Shown piece by piece: positions 19,045-27,998 of a stretch of 64,000 bases of DNA; position 1 is the stretch's first letter, and the number at the start of each line of letters is the position of its first letter. The position numbers and the translations under genes are program-made. The notes under the pieces were generated by a model that was given only the letters and a program-made list of their open reading frames with translations, did not search any database and was not told the DNA's origin. This DNA comes from Pseudomonas sp. KU43P (GTDB lineage: Bacteria; Pseudomonadota; Gammaproteobacteria; Pseudomonadales; Pseudomonadaceae). Where the stretch lies: assembly GCF_033095865.1 (NCBI RefSeq), contig NZ_AP019365.1, forward strand, positions 1,585,501-1,649,500, given 5' to 3'.

Positions 19045-19356
19045 TTAGAGGCTGATCTTGCCCCGCAAGATGTCGCGGAACATGGCGAAATCGCCGATCA
19101 GGCTGTACAGCGGATGCTTGAAGGTGGCCGGCCGGTTCTTCTCGAAAAAGAAGTGGCCGACCCAGGCGAAGCCATAGCCGAATAGCGGCACGGCCAACAG
19201 CAGCAGCCACTTGCCACTGCCGATGGTATAGGCGAGCAGGGCAATGACCAGGCTGGTGCCAACAAAGTGCAGGCGCCGGCAGGTGGGGTTGCTGTGCTCG
19301 CCCAGGTAATAGGGATAGAACTCGGCAAAACTGCGGTACTGCGCTGTGCTGTTCAT
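19045..19356 (-). CDS. DUF962 / Mpo1-like membrane protein
   Basis: A 103-residue protein of the DUF962 (Mpo1-like) family, whose yeast member is a 2-hydroxy fatty acid dioxygenase. The visible signature is FYPYYLGEHSNPTCRRLHFVGT (conserved His residues), a hydrophobic hairpin (LVIALLAYTI, WLLLLAVPLFGYGFAW) and HFFFEKNRPATFKHPLYSLIGDF. It stops 6 bp from the convergent phosphoesterase gene. Good Shine-Dalgarno GGAG. Enzymatic function in bacteria is not established. Confidence 0.8.
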   Translation of the reverse strand: MNSTAQYRSFAEFYPYYLGEHSNPTCRRLHFVGTSLVIALLAYTIGSGKWLLLLAVPLFGYGFAWVGHFFFEKNRPATFKHPLYSLIGDFAMFRDILRGKISL

Positions 19357-19509
19357 CGCAATGCTCCGGGATTATCACTTTTTGACAGGATACACGGCGT
19401 GGAGCCTGAATCGAGTCTAGAGTCATTGGCGGAGCCGGCCAGTGACAATGGGCGCCAAATGAGTATCCTTAGGTTCACCGCATGAAGCGGTCAGCATAAG
19501 AAGCCTGTC

Positions 19510-20574
19510 ATGAGTGAGAGAACCACGTCAGCCAGCTGGGCATCAGGGATCGTCAAGGCACTCGAGCTGGAAGGGCTCGATTGCCGTGCCATGTTCAAGC
19601 AACTGGGGCTCGACTTCGCCGCCCTCGACGACCCGGACGCACGTTTTCCTCAAGACTCCATGACCCGCCTGTGGCAGTTGGCGGTGGAGTTGTCCGGCAA
19701 CGAAGCCATCGGCCTGAACATGGCGCGGGTGGTGCGGCCGGCCTCGTTCCATGTGGTGGGCTACGCGTTGATGTCCAGCCGTACCCTGGCCGAAGGCTTC
19801 GAACGGCTGGTGCGCTACCAGCGCATCATCGCCGAAAGCTCCGATCTGAGCTTCCGCCTGGGGCCTGAAGGCTATTCCCTGATTCTTACCGTGCATGGCG
19901 ACCATCTGCCGCCGACCCGGCACAGCTCGGAAGCGTCGCTGGCGTGCGCGCTGGCGCTGAGCAAATGGCTCAGCGGCCGCCCCATCCAGCCCAGGCGTGT
20001 GATGATTCAGGGGCCGCAACCGAAAGACATCGAACCTTACAAGGTGGCGTTCCATTCACCTCTGGTGTTTGGCGCCCCTCACGATGCGCTGATTTTCGAA
20101 CGCGCCGACATGGAGGCGCCGCTGCCAACTGCCAACGAGGCCATGGCGGTGCTGCATGACCGTTTTGCCGGCGAGTACCTGGCGCGTTTTTCCGAAAGTC
20201 GGGTTACCCATCGGGTGCGCCAGGTACTATGCCGCATCCTGCCCCAGGGCGAGCCCAAGCGGGAAACCCTGGCCCAGGCCCTGCACCTGTCCCAGCGCAC
20301 CCTGCAGCGGCGCCTGCAGGAAGAGGGCACCAGCTTCCAGGCACTGCTGGACGATACTCGTCGCGAGCTGGCCGAGCAGTACCTTGCCCAACCGGGCATG
20401 ACCCTGCTGGAAACCGCCTACCTGTTGGGTTTTGCCGACCCCAGCAATTTCTACCGGGCCTTCCGCCGCTGGTTCGACGTGACACCGAGCGAGTACCGCG
20501 CCCGCCTGGGCGGGGCGGAACCCGCCGTCCTCAATGACGCCAGAACGCCGGCATACATAGCACCAGCACCGTGA
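19510..20574 (+). CDS. AraC-family regulator with arabinose-binding-like N-terminus
   Basis: A 354-residue regulator of the OruR/ArgR-like AraC subgroup. Residues 20-210 match the Arabinose_bd domain (LWQLAVELSGNEAIGLNMAR, HVVGYALMSSRTLAEGFERL), and residues 240-330 the double helix-turn-helix (ETLAQALHLSQRTLQRRLQE; MTLLETAYLLGFADPSNFYR). The last 44 bp overlap the end of the convergent trkH gene. The target is unknown; none of the flanking genes is an obvious catabolic operon. Confidence 0.88.
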   Translation: MSERTTSASWASGIVKALELEGLDCRAMFKQLGLDFAALDDPDARFPQDSMTRLWQLAVELSGNEAIGLNMARVVRPASFHVVGYALMSSRTLAEGFERLVRYQRIIAESSDLSFRLGPEGYSLILTVHGDHLPPTRHSSEASLACALALSKWLSGRPIQPRRVMIQGPQPKDIEPYKVAFHSPLVFGAPHDALIFERADMEAPLPTANEAMAVLHDRFAGEYLARFSESRVTHRVRQVLCRILPQGEPKRETLAQALHLSQRTLQRRLQEEGTSFQALLDDTRRELAEQYLAQPGMTLLETAYLLGFADPSNFYRAFRRWFDVTPSEYRARLGGAEPAVLNDARTPAYIAPAP

Positions 20575-21985
20575 TGATCTCCAGGCGGCCGAGCAGCATG
20601 CCGCAGGCCAGGATCCACTTGGCGGCATCCGGCAGCGAGGCATAGTTGCCCGAAGGGCCGATCACTTCGCCCAAGCCAGGGCCCACGCCCGAGACGGTAC
20701 CGGCAGCGCCAGTCAGTGCGGTCATCCAGTCCACGCCCAGCAGCGACAGCAGCAAGGCCATGACGCAGATGGTAATGGCGAAGAAGAACGAGAAGGTCAG
20801 GATCGAACGCACGATCTCTTCGTCGAGGCGGTGGCCGTTGTATTTCTGCTTGATCACAGCACGCGGGTGGATCAGCTGGTTCAAGCTGGCCTTGAGCAGA
20901 ATGTAGGCCACCTGGAAGCGGAAGATCTTGATACCGCCTGCGGTGGAGCCGGAGCAGCCGCCGACGAAGCCCAGGTAGAAGAACAGCATCAGCGAGAAAT
21001 TGCCCCACAGGCTGTAGTCGCCCAGGGCAAAGCCGGTGGTGGTGACCACGGAGGTCACGTTCAGCGCCACGTGGCGCAGGGCATCCAGCCAATGCAGGCT
21101 GGTCGTGGCCCAGTACCAGGTGCCCAGCACCAGCCAGGTGACCACCAGCATGCCGAGCAGCCCCTGCACCTGCTGGTCGCGGATCAGCGCCTTGCGGTTG
21201 CCGCGCAGGGTCGCCACGTAGAGGGTGAACGGCAGGCTGCCCAGGATCATCACCACCACCGCTACCCAATGCACCGCCGGGATGTCCCATTTCGCCAGGG
21301 ATTGGTCGGAGGTCGAGAAACCGCCGGTTGAAATCGCCGACATCGCGTGGTTGATGGCATCGAACGGGCTCATGCCGGCCCACCAGAAGGCCAGGGCGCC
21401 GAGCACCGAAAAACCGACGTACACCCCGACGATCGACTTGGCGACCATGTGCGAGCGCGGCATGACCTTTTCCGAGCGGTCGGACGATTCGGTCTGGAAC
21501 AGGCGCATGCCACCGATGCGCAGCAGTGGCAGGATCGCCACCGCCATGGCGATGAAGCCGATACCGCCGAGCCAGTGCAGCATCGAGCGCCACATGAGGA
21601 TCCCGGGCGACATGTTGTCCAGCCCGCTGAGCACCGTGGCGCCGGTGGCGGTGATGCCGGACATGCTTTCGAAGAAGGCGTCGGTATAGCTGATGTGCTG
21701 GGTCAGCAGGAAGGGCAGGGCGGCGAACACGCATACCACCAGCCAGCTGCTGACGGTGAGCAGGTACATGTCGCGCGGGCGCAGGTGCACATGCTCGGGG
21801 CGGCCCTGCAGGACCATGGCCAGCCCGGCGATGAAGGTGATCAGGCTCGACCAGAGAAACGACGGCATGTCGCCGGTACGTTCGAAGATCACCAGGGTCG
21901 CCATGGGCACGACCATGCTGACTGCCAGGGTGATGAGGAAGATGCCGATGATGAAACCAATGATCCTTAAGGTCGGCAACGCCAT
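20531..21985 (-). CDS. trkH: Trk-system potassium uptake protein TrkH
   Basis: Potassium-translocating membrane subunit of the Trk system, 484 residues with about ten transmembrane helices and re-entrant pore loops. Selectivity-filter segments are recognisable: SMSGITATGATVL, MSAISTGGFST, VTTTGFALGDY and GTVSGVGPGLGEVIG. The cytoplasmic NAD-binding partner TrkA is not in this window. Its 3' end overlaps the convergent AraC gene by 44 bp. Start at 21985 gives the expected hydrophobic N-terminus. Confidence 0.93.
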   Translation of the reverse strand: MALPTLRIIGFIIGIFLITLAVSMVVPMATLVIFERTGDMPSFLWSSLITFIAGLAMVLQGRPEHVHLRPRDMYLLTVSSWLVVCVFAALPFLLTQHISYTDAFFESMSGITATGATVLSGLDNMSPGILMWRSMLHWLGGIGFIAMAVAILPLLRIGGMRLFQTESSDRSEKVMPRSHMVAKSIVGVYVGFSVLGALAFWWAGMSPFDAINHAMSAISTGGFSTSDQSLAKWDIPAVHWVAVVVMILGSLPFTLYVATLRGNRKALIRDQQVQGLLGMLVVTWLVLGTWYWATTSLHWLDALRHVALNVTSVVTTTGFALGDYSLWGNFSLMLFFYLGFVGGCSGSTAGGIKIFRFQVAYILLKASLNQLIHPRAVIKQKYNGHRLDEEIVRSILTFSFFFAITICVMALLLSLLGVDWMTALTGAAGTVSGVGPGLGEVIGPSGNYASLPDAAKWILACGMLLGRLEIITVLVLCMPAFWRH

Positions 21986-22087
21986 GTGATCTGCTCTGAC
22001 TCTGAACGGAAGGGCGCCATTCTACCTATGGGTCTGGTGATGTAAACGCTAGAATGCCCGCACATTCACCTGCCAGGAGGGTAGCCG

Positions 22088-22645
22088 ATGGAGGCTCTCG
22101 ACGCATTGCTCAACCGTGTTTCCGTGCCACGTCTGACCGAACCGGCGCCTAATGCCGCCCAGCGCGAGGCGCTGTTCCAGGCGGCGCTGCGGGCACCTGA
22201 TCACGGCCAGTTGCGGCCGTGGCGCTTTCTGACCATCGAGGGTCAGGGCCGCGAGAAGCTCGGAGAGCTGTTCGCCGAAGCGCTGCAGCGCAAGGGCGAG
22301 GCGAGCCAGGCGGCGTTGGACAAGGCCCGTGCGATGCCATTGCGCGCGCCGTTGTTGATCGTGGTGATTGCCAAGCTGCAGGAGCACTTCAAGGTACCCA
22401 AGTCGGAGCAGCGCCTGGCAGCAGGCTGCGCGGCCCACGGTATCCTGATTGCGGCCCATGCCCAGGGTATCGGCGCGGTGTGGCGTACCGGCGACATGGC
22501 CTTCGATCCCTTTGTGCACAAGGGGCTGGGGATGGCCGAGAACGAGGAAGTGATCGGCTACCTGTATGTGGGGACGCCGATGGCCGAGCCGCGCACGGCG
22601 CCGGTGCTGGAGACCGCTGAGTACGTCAGCGCCTGGGGCGAGTAA
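22088..22645 (+). CDS. Nitroreductase-family protein (YdjA-like)
   Basis: A 185-residue FMN-dependent oxidoreductase of the nitroreductase superfamily, closest to the short YdjA group. Visible family parts are AALRAPDHGQLRPWRFLTIEG (FMN-binding loop), the MPLRAPLLIVVIAK strand and GCAAHGILIAAHAQGIGAVWRTG. Start at ATG 22088 follows GGAGGG closely. It diverges from trkH. The natural substrate is unknown. Confidence 0.85.
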   Translation: MEALDALLNRVSVPRLTEPAPNAAQREALFQAALRAPDHGQLRPWRFLTIEGQGREKLGELFAEALQRKGEASQAALDKARAMPLRAPLLIVVIAKLQEHFKVPKSEQRLAAGCAAHGILIAAHAQGIGAVWRTGDMAFDPFVHKGLGMAENEEVIGYLYVGTPMAEPRTAPVLETAEYVSAWGE

Positions 22646-22653
22646 TGTACGGG

Positions 22654-22830
22654 GCCGCTCTGCGGCCCATCGCCGGCAAGCCGGCTCCCACAGGTACGGC
22701 TCTGGCCGTGAAACCTCTGCTATCACTGTAGGAGCCGGCAAGCCGGCTCCCACAGGTACGGCGCTGGCCGTGAAACCTCTGCTATCACTGTAGGAGCCGG
22801 CTTGCCGGCGATGGGCTGCGAAGCAGCCCC
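22654..22830. repeat. REPIN with internal 62-bp tandem duplication
   Basis: Two outer REP palindromes in inverted orientation enclose a third partial REP. The spacer unit beginning CCGGCTCCCACAGGTACGGC occurs at 22681 and again at 22743, a 62-bp direct repeat with one or two differences. The outer bases GGGCCGCT...AGCAGCCCC extend the pairing. It fills the gap between the nitroreductase gene and the Cpx sensor. Confidence 0.85.
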
Positions 22831-22838
22831 AATACCCA

Positions 22839-24170
22839 TCAAATGGTCGTAACCCTCACAGGCAACTCCAGCCGCGCTACAAAACCACCCTGCGGATGAT
22901 TTTCCAGGACCAGGCTGCCGCCGTGGCGCTCCGCCGCCTTGCGCGCAATCGCCAGCCCTAGTCCATGGCCAGCCGCATCCTGTCCCGGTGCCCTGAAGAA
23001 CGGCTCGCCCAGCTGCGCCAGATGCTCCGCTGCCACCCCCGGCCCATGGTCGCGCACGCTCACCACGATCCGATCCTGCTCACGCCCGCCGCGCACCTCG
23101 ATCGGCTGCCCCTGTGGGTTGAAGCGCAAGGCATTGCGCAGCAGATTGTCCACCGCCCGCTCGATCAGTGTCGGCCAGCCCTGCAGGGTCAGGCCAGGCT
23201 GGGCCTCCAGCCTCACTTCCTGCTCCGGTGCACTGAGCTGGGCATCCTTGCGTACGCTGCCCAGCAAGGCATTGAGGTCGACAGGTTCGGCATGGGCCTG
23301 CTCGGCATCGACCCGGGCCAAGGTCAGGATCTCGCTGATCAGGTCTTCCAGGCGGTCGCATTCGCGGGTCAGGCGTGGCCACAGCGCCTGACGTTGATCG
23401 GCCTCGGCCCGCTCGGCCAGCGCCAAGGCGATGCGCAGGCGGGCCAGGGGTGAGCGCAGCTCGTGAGATACGTCGCGCAGCAACTGGCGCTGGCTGCCGA
23501 TCAGGCTCTGCAGGCGGGCACCCATCTTGTTGAAGTCCTTGGCCAGCACGCCAAATTCATCACGCCGGGCGGCCAGTCGCGCCAGGCTGTTCTGCTGGTA
23601 GCTGGCTTGGCCGAGGTCATGGACCGCACCGCGCAGGCGGCTCAGTGGCCGGGTGATGGACAGGGTCACCAGCAGGCTGAACAGGGTCAACACTACCAAG
23701 GCGATCCCCAGGGCGCTCAGCGGCCAGAGCAGGCTTTCGCGGTGCCAGGCGTCCAGTTCAGGGTGGGGGATCCGATAGATCAGCAGGTAGGTTTCACCGC
23801 TCTCGGGGCTGGTGTATTCCTCGGTCAGGCGGCGCCACGGCAGGCGGCGTTGGTCGTTGTGCTGGCGGGCTTCGAAGGCTGCCGCTCGGCGCGGGAAGGT
23901 GCCGGGCACCACGGCGGTGCCGCTGTCGTCGAGCACCTGCACGTCGATCTTGTAGCGCTGCTTGCGGCGCTCCAGGAACGCCTGCGAGGCTTCCAGGCCG
24001 TCCTGTTCATAGTGCTTGGCCCAGTGGCTGGCCAGGGTGTTCAGGCCAGGGTGGCGGCTGAGGATCCAGGCGTCCTGATTGAGCATGTGGCCCAGCAGGA
24101 TCGACAGGCCGGCGACCAGGGTGATGGCCAGCCAGAAGCTGGCCAGGATGCGCCAGAACAGAGAACGCAA
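22839..24170 (-). CDS. cpxA: CpxA-like sensor histidine kinase
   Basis: Membrane sensor kinase, 443 residues from TTG 24170, which has AGGAGG 5 nt upstream; the GTG at 24176 sits directly against that site and is less likely. Order: TM1 (ILASFWLAITLVAGLSILLG), a periplasmic sensor of about 125 residues, TM2 (LSALGIALVVLTLFSLLVTL), HAMP, H-box RDVSHELRSPLARL, then an ATPase domain with N (NLLRNALRF), G1 (VRDHGPGV) and G2 (GHGLGLAIARK) boxes. With the Spy/CpxP-like gene and response regulator upstream it forms a three-gene set; from memory, P. aeruginosa PA3204-PA3206 has the same order. Envelope-stress sensing is inferred from homology. Confidence 0.85.
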   Translation of the reverse strand: MRSLFWRILASFWLAITLVAGLSILLGHMLNQDAWILSRHPGLNTLASHWAKHYEQDGLEASQAFLERRKQRYKIDVQVLDDSGTAVVPGTFPRRAAAFEARQHNDQRRLPWRRLTEEYTSPESGETYLLIYRIPHPELDAWHRESLLWPLSALGIALVVLTLFSLLVTLSITRPLSRLRGAVHDLGQASYQQNSLARLAARRDEFGVLAKDFNKMGARLQSLIGSQRQLLRDVSHELRSPLARLRIALALAERAEADQRQALWPRLTRECDRLEDLISEILTLARVDAEQAHAEPVDLNALLGSVRKDAQLSAPEQEVRLEAQPGLTLQGWPTLIERAVDNLLRNALRFNPQGQPIEVRGGREQDRIVVSVRDHGPGVAAEHLAQLGEPFFRAPGQDAAGHGLGLAIARKAAERHGGSLVLENHPQGGFVARLELPVRVTTI

Positions 24171-24190
24171 GAGCACCTCCTGTAAACGGG

Positions 24191-24224
24191 AAAAGCCCGG
24201 CCCGCTGGGGAAGGCGGGCCGGGC
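24191..24224 (-). terminator. Hairpin between cpxP-like gene and cpxA
   Basis: On the minus strand, GCCCGGCCCGC pairs perfectly with GCGGGCCGGGC (11 bp, 8-nt loop), then TTTT. It follows the cpxP-like stop by 17 bp and precedes the kinase gene. It probably ends most transcripts after the chaperone gene, letting fewer reach cpxA. Confidence 0.7.
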
Positions 24225-24241
24225 GTCGAGGGGTGGACAGC

Positions 24242-24658
24242 TTACTGGGCCTTGCCGGCTTTTTCAGCTTTCCAGGCCTGGAATTCCTTCCATTCGGCCT
24301 TGCGTGCTTCACGCTCTTTCTGCAGTTCGTCGAACTTCTTCTGCTGGTCAGGCTTGAGCAGCGCGCGGACCTGGGTGTCGGTCTTGTCGTGGCTGGCCTT
24401 GAGCTCGTCTTTCATGGCTTTCTGGTCGGCGGCCGGCAGCTTGGACAGGTAGCGCTCGGTGATGTCGCGGCGTTGCTTCATCTGTTCGCCCATCAGCTTG
24501 CCGATCTGTTGGCGCTGGTCGCGGCTCAGGTCCAGTTGGGCGAAAGGCGCGTCACCGCGATGATGCGGGCCGTCATGGCGCGGGCCGCCTTCAGGCATGG
24601 CCATGGCCACAGTCGGCAGGGCGGCGGCGAACATCAGGGCGATAAGGGTCTTGCGCAT
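24242..24658 (-). CDS. Spy/CpxP-family periplasmic chaperone-like protein
   Basis: A 138-residue exported helical protein. Signal peptide MRKTLIALMFAAALPTVAMA is followed by a His-rich stretch (RHDGPHHRGD) and LDLSRDQRQQIGKLM, matching the LTxxQ pattern of Spy/CpxP. The remainder is strongly charged and helical (KKFDELQKEREARKAEWKEF). In enteric bacteria, CpxP damps CpxA and Spy protects periplasmic proteins. Its position between the response regulator and kinase genes suggests the same feedback role here. The His-rich part could bind metal; that is inference. Confidence 0.83.
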   Translation of the reverse strand: MRKTLIALMFAAALPTVAMAMPEGGPRHDGPHHRGDAPFAQLDLSRDQRQQIGKLMGEQMKQRRDITERYLSKLPAADQKAMKDELKASHDKTDTQVRALLKPDQQKKFDELQKEREARKAEWKEFQAWKAEKAGKAQ

Positions 24659-24774
24659 GGTGTCTCTCCTTTCAAGGGCCGGTGGTTACCGGATGAGCTC
24701 AGTCTAGGGAGATCAAGGTCAAGCGCAGTCAGGGGAGGGTAAAGGCTCGGTAAAGATGGACGGGGCTGTATAGG

Positions 24775-25452
24775 TTACAGACTGTAGTAATAACCGCGGC
24801 TGCGCAGGGCGACGATGCGCGGGCGACCATCGGCGTGCGGGCCGATCTTCTTGCGCAGGTTGCTCACGTGCATGTCCAGGCTGCGGTCGTACAGGGTCAG
24901 CTTGCGGCCCAGGCCGATCTGCGCCAGTTCCTGCTTGTCCAGCGGCTCACCCGGTTGGCGCAGCAGGGCTTCGAGAATGCGGCTTTCGGACAGGGTCAGG
25001 CTCATTTCCCGGCCATCGATGCTGACCACGCCACGGACCGGGCTGAAGGCCAGGTCGCCGATCTCGACTTGTGTGGTGGTGGCGGTCGGGTGGCTGCGGC
25101 GCAGCACGGCACGCAAGCGAGCGGTGAGTTCACGAGGGTCGCAGGGCTTGGCCAGGTAGTCGTCGGCGCCCAGTTCCAGGCCGAGGATACGGTCCAGGGG
25201 CTCGCCGCGGGCCGAGAGCATCAGCACCGGCAGGTCGGCATGCTCGCTGCGTAGCTGCTTGAGCAATTCCAGGCCACTGCCGTCGGGCAGCATCACATCC
25301 AGTACCACCGCTGCCGGAGCGTGCTCGGCCAGGGCCTGGCGGGCGCTTTGGCCATCGTGGCAGGCGCGCACGGCAAAACCTTCCTGGGTCAGCCAGCTGC
25401 CGAGCAGCTCGCAGAGTTCCTGGTCATCATCAATCAGTAACAGCTCGCTCAT
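24775..25452 (-). CDS. cpxR: CpxR-like OmpR-family response regulator
   Basis: A 225-residue two-component regulator. The receiver has LIDDDQELCELL (acidic pocket), phospho-acceptor Asp in VVLDVMLPDGSG (about residue 51), and switch Lys in DDYLAKPCDPREL. The C-terminal OmpR/PhoB winged helix ends LRKKIGPHADGRPRIVALRSRGYYYSL. It is first in the set with the Spy/CpxP-like and kinase genes (117-bp gap to the former). By family it should be phosphorylated by the downstream kinase and activate the chaperone gene. Confidence 0.88.
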   Translation of the reverse strand: MSELLLIDDDQELCELLGSWLTQEGFAVRACHDGQSARQALAEHAPAAVVLDVMLPDGSGLELLKQLRSEHADLPVLMLSARGEPLDRILGLELGADDYLAKPCDPRELTARLRAVLRRSHPTATTTQVEIGDLAFSPVRGVVSIDGREMSLTLSESRILEALLRQPGEPLDKQELAQIGLGRKLTLYDRSLDMHVSNLRKKIGPHADGRPRIVALRSRGYYYSL

Positions 25453-25532
25453 GACTCACTCAATTCAAATCGACGGCGTCTGACGTGTCCGCCAGTGGCA
25501 AAGATACAGCAGACACCGCAAATTTTTTTCGA

Positions 25533-25832
25533 TTATGGCAAGACTTGCTTGAAAGGCTTGACGATGACCTTGTCATACACGCCTGCAGCAATGTACGGAT
25601 CGGCATCGGCCCAGGCCTTGGCGGCGGCCAGCGAATCGAACTCGGCGACGATCAGGCTGCCGCTGAAACCAGCTTCGCCTGGGTCGTTGCTGTCGATGGC
25701 CGGGTGCGGACCGGCCAGTACCACGCGGCCTTCGGCCTTGAGCTGTTGCAGTCGCTCGATGTGCGCCGGGCGGGCGGCCAGGCGTTTTTCCAGGGAGTTC
25801 GCGACGTCGCTGGCGATGATGGCGTAGAGCAT
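25533..25832 (-). CDS. yciI: YciI-family protein
   Basis: A 99-residue YciI-like protein (dimeric ferredoxin-like fold). Family features are [20 protein letters not shown], with the conserved His in [12 protein letters not shown], and the Asp in the [20 protein letters not shown] end. It starts 1 bp after the yciB stop, so the two are translated from one mRNA. The ATG at 25832 is the family start; the longer frame overlaps yciB. Catalytic role in this family is unproven. Confidence 0.87.
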   Translation of the reverse strand: MLYAIIASDVANSLEKRLAARPAHIERLQQLKAEGRVVLAGPHPAIDSNDPGEAGFSGSLIVAEFDSLAAAKAWADADPYIAAGVYDKVIVKPFKQVLP

Positions 25833-25833
25833 G

Positions 25834-26427
25834 TCAATCCTTGGTCTTGGAGGTGGAAGGGTCATCGTGCAGGTGGCGCGACAGGTAAACACCCTGCGCC
25901 ACCAGGAAGATCACGGTCATGCCCAGGCTGCCGAACACCTTGAAGTCGACCCAGAAGGCCTGGAAGGTGAAGGCGACGAACAGGTTCGCCGCGCCGCAGA
26001 AGATGAAGAAGGCGATCCACGCCAGGTTCAGGCGCGTCCACACCGCATCGGGCAGGGTCAGGGCATGGCCCATGATGCGCTTGATCAGCACCCGGTCACC
26101 GATGAAGTGGCTGCCGGCAAAGCCCAGGGCGAACAGCCAGTTGACCACCGGTGCTTTCCATTTGAGGAAGGTCTCGCTGTGGAAGGTCAAGGTCAGGCCG
26201 CCGAACACCAGGCAGGCGATCAACGTCAGCCACTGGCCCTTTTCCAGCTTGCGCTGGCGCAGGAACAGCGCGCCGTATACCAGCACCGAGCTGACGATCA
26301 GCATTGCCGTGGCGCTGTAGATGCCGCCGAACTCGAAGCTGTGGCCGGCGACTTCCAGGGGGCGTGGGTCGAGCTTGTAGACAATGAAGAACAGCAGCAG
26401 CGGGATGAAATCGATGAATTGTTTCAC
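25834..26427 (-). CDS. yciB: Septation protein A / YciB (inner membrane)
   Basis: A 197-residue polytopic inner-membrane protein linked to cell-envelope synthesis and septation. The start [19 protein letters not shown] is the family N-terminus and reads from a GTG at 26427; an ATG at 26496 would add 23 unrelated residues and overlap the divergent rnm gene. About five transmembrane segments follow, with [16 protein letters not shown] in the middle. Operon with yciI; divergent from rnm, leaving a 67-bp shared promoter region. Confidence 0.9.
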   Translation of the reverse strand: MKQFIDFIPLLLFFIVYKLDPRPLEVAGHSFEFGGIYSATAMLIVSSVLVYGALFLRQRKLEKGQWLTLIACLVFGGLTLTFHSETFLKWKAPVVNWLFALGFAGSHFIGDRVLIKRIMGHALTLPDAVWTRLNLAWIAFFIFCGAANLFVAFTFQAFWVDFKVFGSLGMTVIFLVAQGVYLSRHLHDDPSTSKTKD

Positions 26428-26494
26428 AATGGCAGCCAGAATCGGGATGTGACGGCATAATAACAAACATCGATTCCAGCGAAAGCGCTCCTCC

Positions 26495-27355
26495 ATGAAT
26501 GTTGATCTGCACTGTCACAGCACGGCCTCCGATGGCGCCCTGTCGCCCACGGTCCTGGTCGCCCGGGCCCATGAGCATGGGGTGCAGACGTTGGCCCTGA
26601 CCGACCACGATACCCTCGAAGGCCTGGCAGAGGCGCGCCAGGCCTGTGCCGAGCGAGGCATGCGCTGGGTCAGTGGGGTAGAGCTGTCGTGCACCTGGGG
26701 TGGCGCGACCATCCATGTGCTGGGTTACGACTTCCCGCTCGACGCCGCGCCGCTGGCCGAGGCCATCGAGGCCTTGCACCGTGGCCGCTGGCTGCGCGCC
26801 GAAGAAATCGACAAACGGCTGGCCGCCAAGGGCATGCCTGGCACGCTCGAGGGCGCCCGCGCCGTGCAGCAGGCGCTGGGCGACAGTGGCAACGCACCGG
26901 CTCGCCCGCATTTCGCCGAGTACCTGGTGCGTGCAGGCCACGTCAAGGACCGTGGCGAGGCGTTTCGCAAGTGGCTGGGGGCGGGCAAGCTGGGCGACGT
27001 CAAGCTGCACTGGCCAACTCTGGAAGAAACTGTCGCCACCTTGCGTCAGTCCAACGCGTGGGTGAGCCTGGCCCATCCCATGCACTACGATCTGACGCGC
27101 AGCAAGCGCAGGCGGCTGATTGCCGACTATATTCAGGCAGGCGGGCAGGCACTTGAAGTGGTCAACGGAATGATGCCGGCCGAGCAGGTGGGCACGATGT
27201 CCATCCTCACCCGTGAGTTCGGCCTGCTGGCAAGCGCTGGCAGCGATTTCCACGGCCCCGGCACCTGGGGCGAGATCGGTGCCTACCGGCCATTGCCCGA
27301 GGACTTGCCACCTCTGTGGCGCCGATTCAGCCATGAACAGCCTTTGGCGGTATGA
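26495..27355 (+). CDS. PHP-domain phosphoesterase (RNase AM / YciV-TrpH family)
   Basis: A 286-residue PHP-fold metal-dependent phosphoesterase. Metal-ligand motifs are [34 protein letters not shown] and [10 protein letters not shown]. The E. coli relative (YciV, now RNase AM) removes 5' nucleotides from rRNA precursors and hydrolyses 3',5'-nucleotide bisphosphates. It leads the rnm-yciO-scpA-scpB run of tightly packed genes. The family is certain and the exact substrate inferred. Confidence 0.9.
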   Translation: MNVDLHCHSTASDGALSPTVLVARAHEHGVQTLALTDHDTLEGLAEARQACAERGMRWVSGVELSCTWGGATIHVLGYDFPLDAAPLAEAIEALHRGRWLRAEEIDKRLAAKGMPGTLEGARAVQQALGDSGNAPARPHFAEYLVRAGHVKDRGEAFRKWLGAGKLGDVKLHWPTLEETVATLRQSNAWVSLAHPMHYDLTRSKRRRLIADYIQAGGQALEVVNGMMPAEQVGTMSILTREFGLLASAGSDFHGPGTWGEIGAYRPLPEDLPPLWRRFSHEQPLAV

Positions 27356-27368
27356 ACAGGACGACTAC

Positions 27369-27998
27369 GTGAGCCAATTTTTCCAAATTCATCCGGAGAA
27401 CCCGCAGCCGCGGCTGATCCGCCAGGCGGTGGAGATCATCCGCAGGGGCGGTGTGGTGGTGTACCCCACCGACTCGGCCTACGCCCTGGGTTGCCAGATT
27501 GGCGACAAGGCAGCGGTCGAGCGGGTGCGGCGCCTGCGTGGGCTGGACAAAACGCACAACTTCACCCTGATGTGCTGCGACATGTCGCAGCTGGGGCTGT
27601 ATGCCAAGGTCGACACTGGCACCTTCCGCTTGCTCAAGGCGCATGTGCCCGGCCCGTACACTTTCATTCTCAACGGCACCCGCGAAGTGCCGCGCCTGTT
27701 GCTGCACGAAAAGCGCCGCACCATCGGCCTGCGTGTGCCGGACCATGCGATCACCCTGGCGTTGCTGGCTGAGCTGGGCGAGCCGCTGATGAGCGTGAGC
27801 CTGATTCTGCCGGGCGACAGCGAGCCGATGACCGACCCCTACGAGATCCGCGAACGCCTGGAACACCATGTCGACCTGGTCATCGACGGCGGGTTCGGCG
27901 ACCTCAAGGCCTCGACCATCATCGACTTGTCCGGCGACGAGCCTGAGCTGATCCGTGAAGGTTGCGGCGACCCCACGCCCTTCCTGGGCACCGTGTGA
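27369..27998 (+). CDS. YciO/Sua5-like threonylcarbamoyl-AMP synthase family protein
   Basis: A 209-residue protein of the Sua5/YrdC/YciO family. It shows the nucleotide-binding core (GGVVVYPTDSAYALGCQIGD, KRRTIGLRVPDHAI) and the KxR-like pattern of YciO proteins, without the extra C-terminal Sua5 domain. YciO itself has weak or uncertain activity in tRNA t6A synthesis. The GTG at 27369 is the family start (VSQFFQIHPENPQPRLI) and has AGGA 8 nt upstream; ATG 27333 would overlap the rnm end. Its stop overlaps scpA by 4 bp. Confidence 0.85.
   Translation: MSQFFQIHPENPQPRLIRQAVEIIRRGGVVVYPTDSAYALGCQIGDKAAVERVRRLRGLDKTHNFTLMCCDMSQLGLYAKVDTGTFRLLKAHVPGPYTFILNGTREVPRLLLHEKRRTIGLRVPDHAITLALLAELGEPLMSVSLILPGDSEPMTDPYEIRERLEHHVDLVIDGGFGDLKASTIIDLSGDEPELIREGCGDPTPFLGTV

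Noticed and set aside
22681..22804. Possible CRISPR array from the repeated 62-bp unit
   Set aside because: Only two units, no unique spacers between constant repeats, and the repeats are REP palindromes.
26428..26496. ATG 26496 as yciB start
   Set aside because: The extra residues do not match YciB and overlap the divergent rnm start; GTG 26427 gives the family N-terminus.
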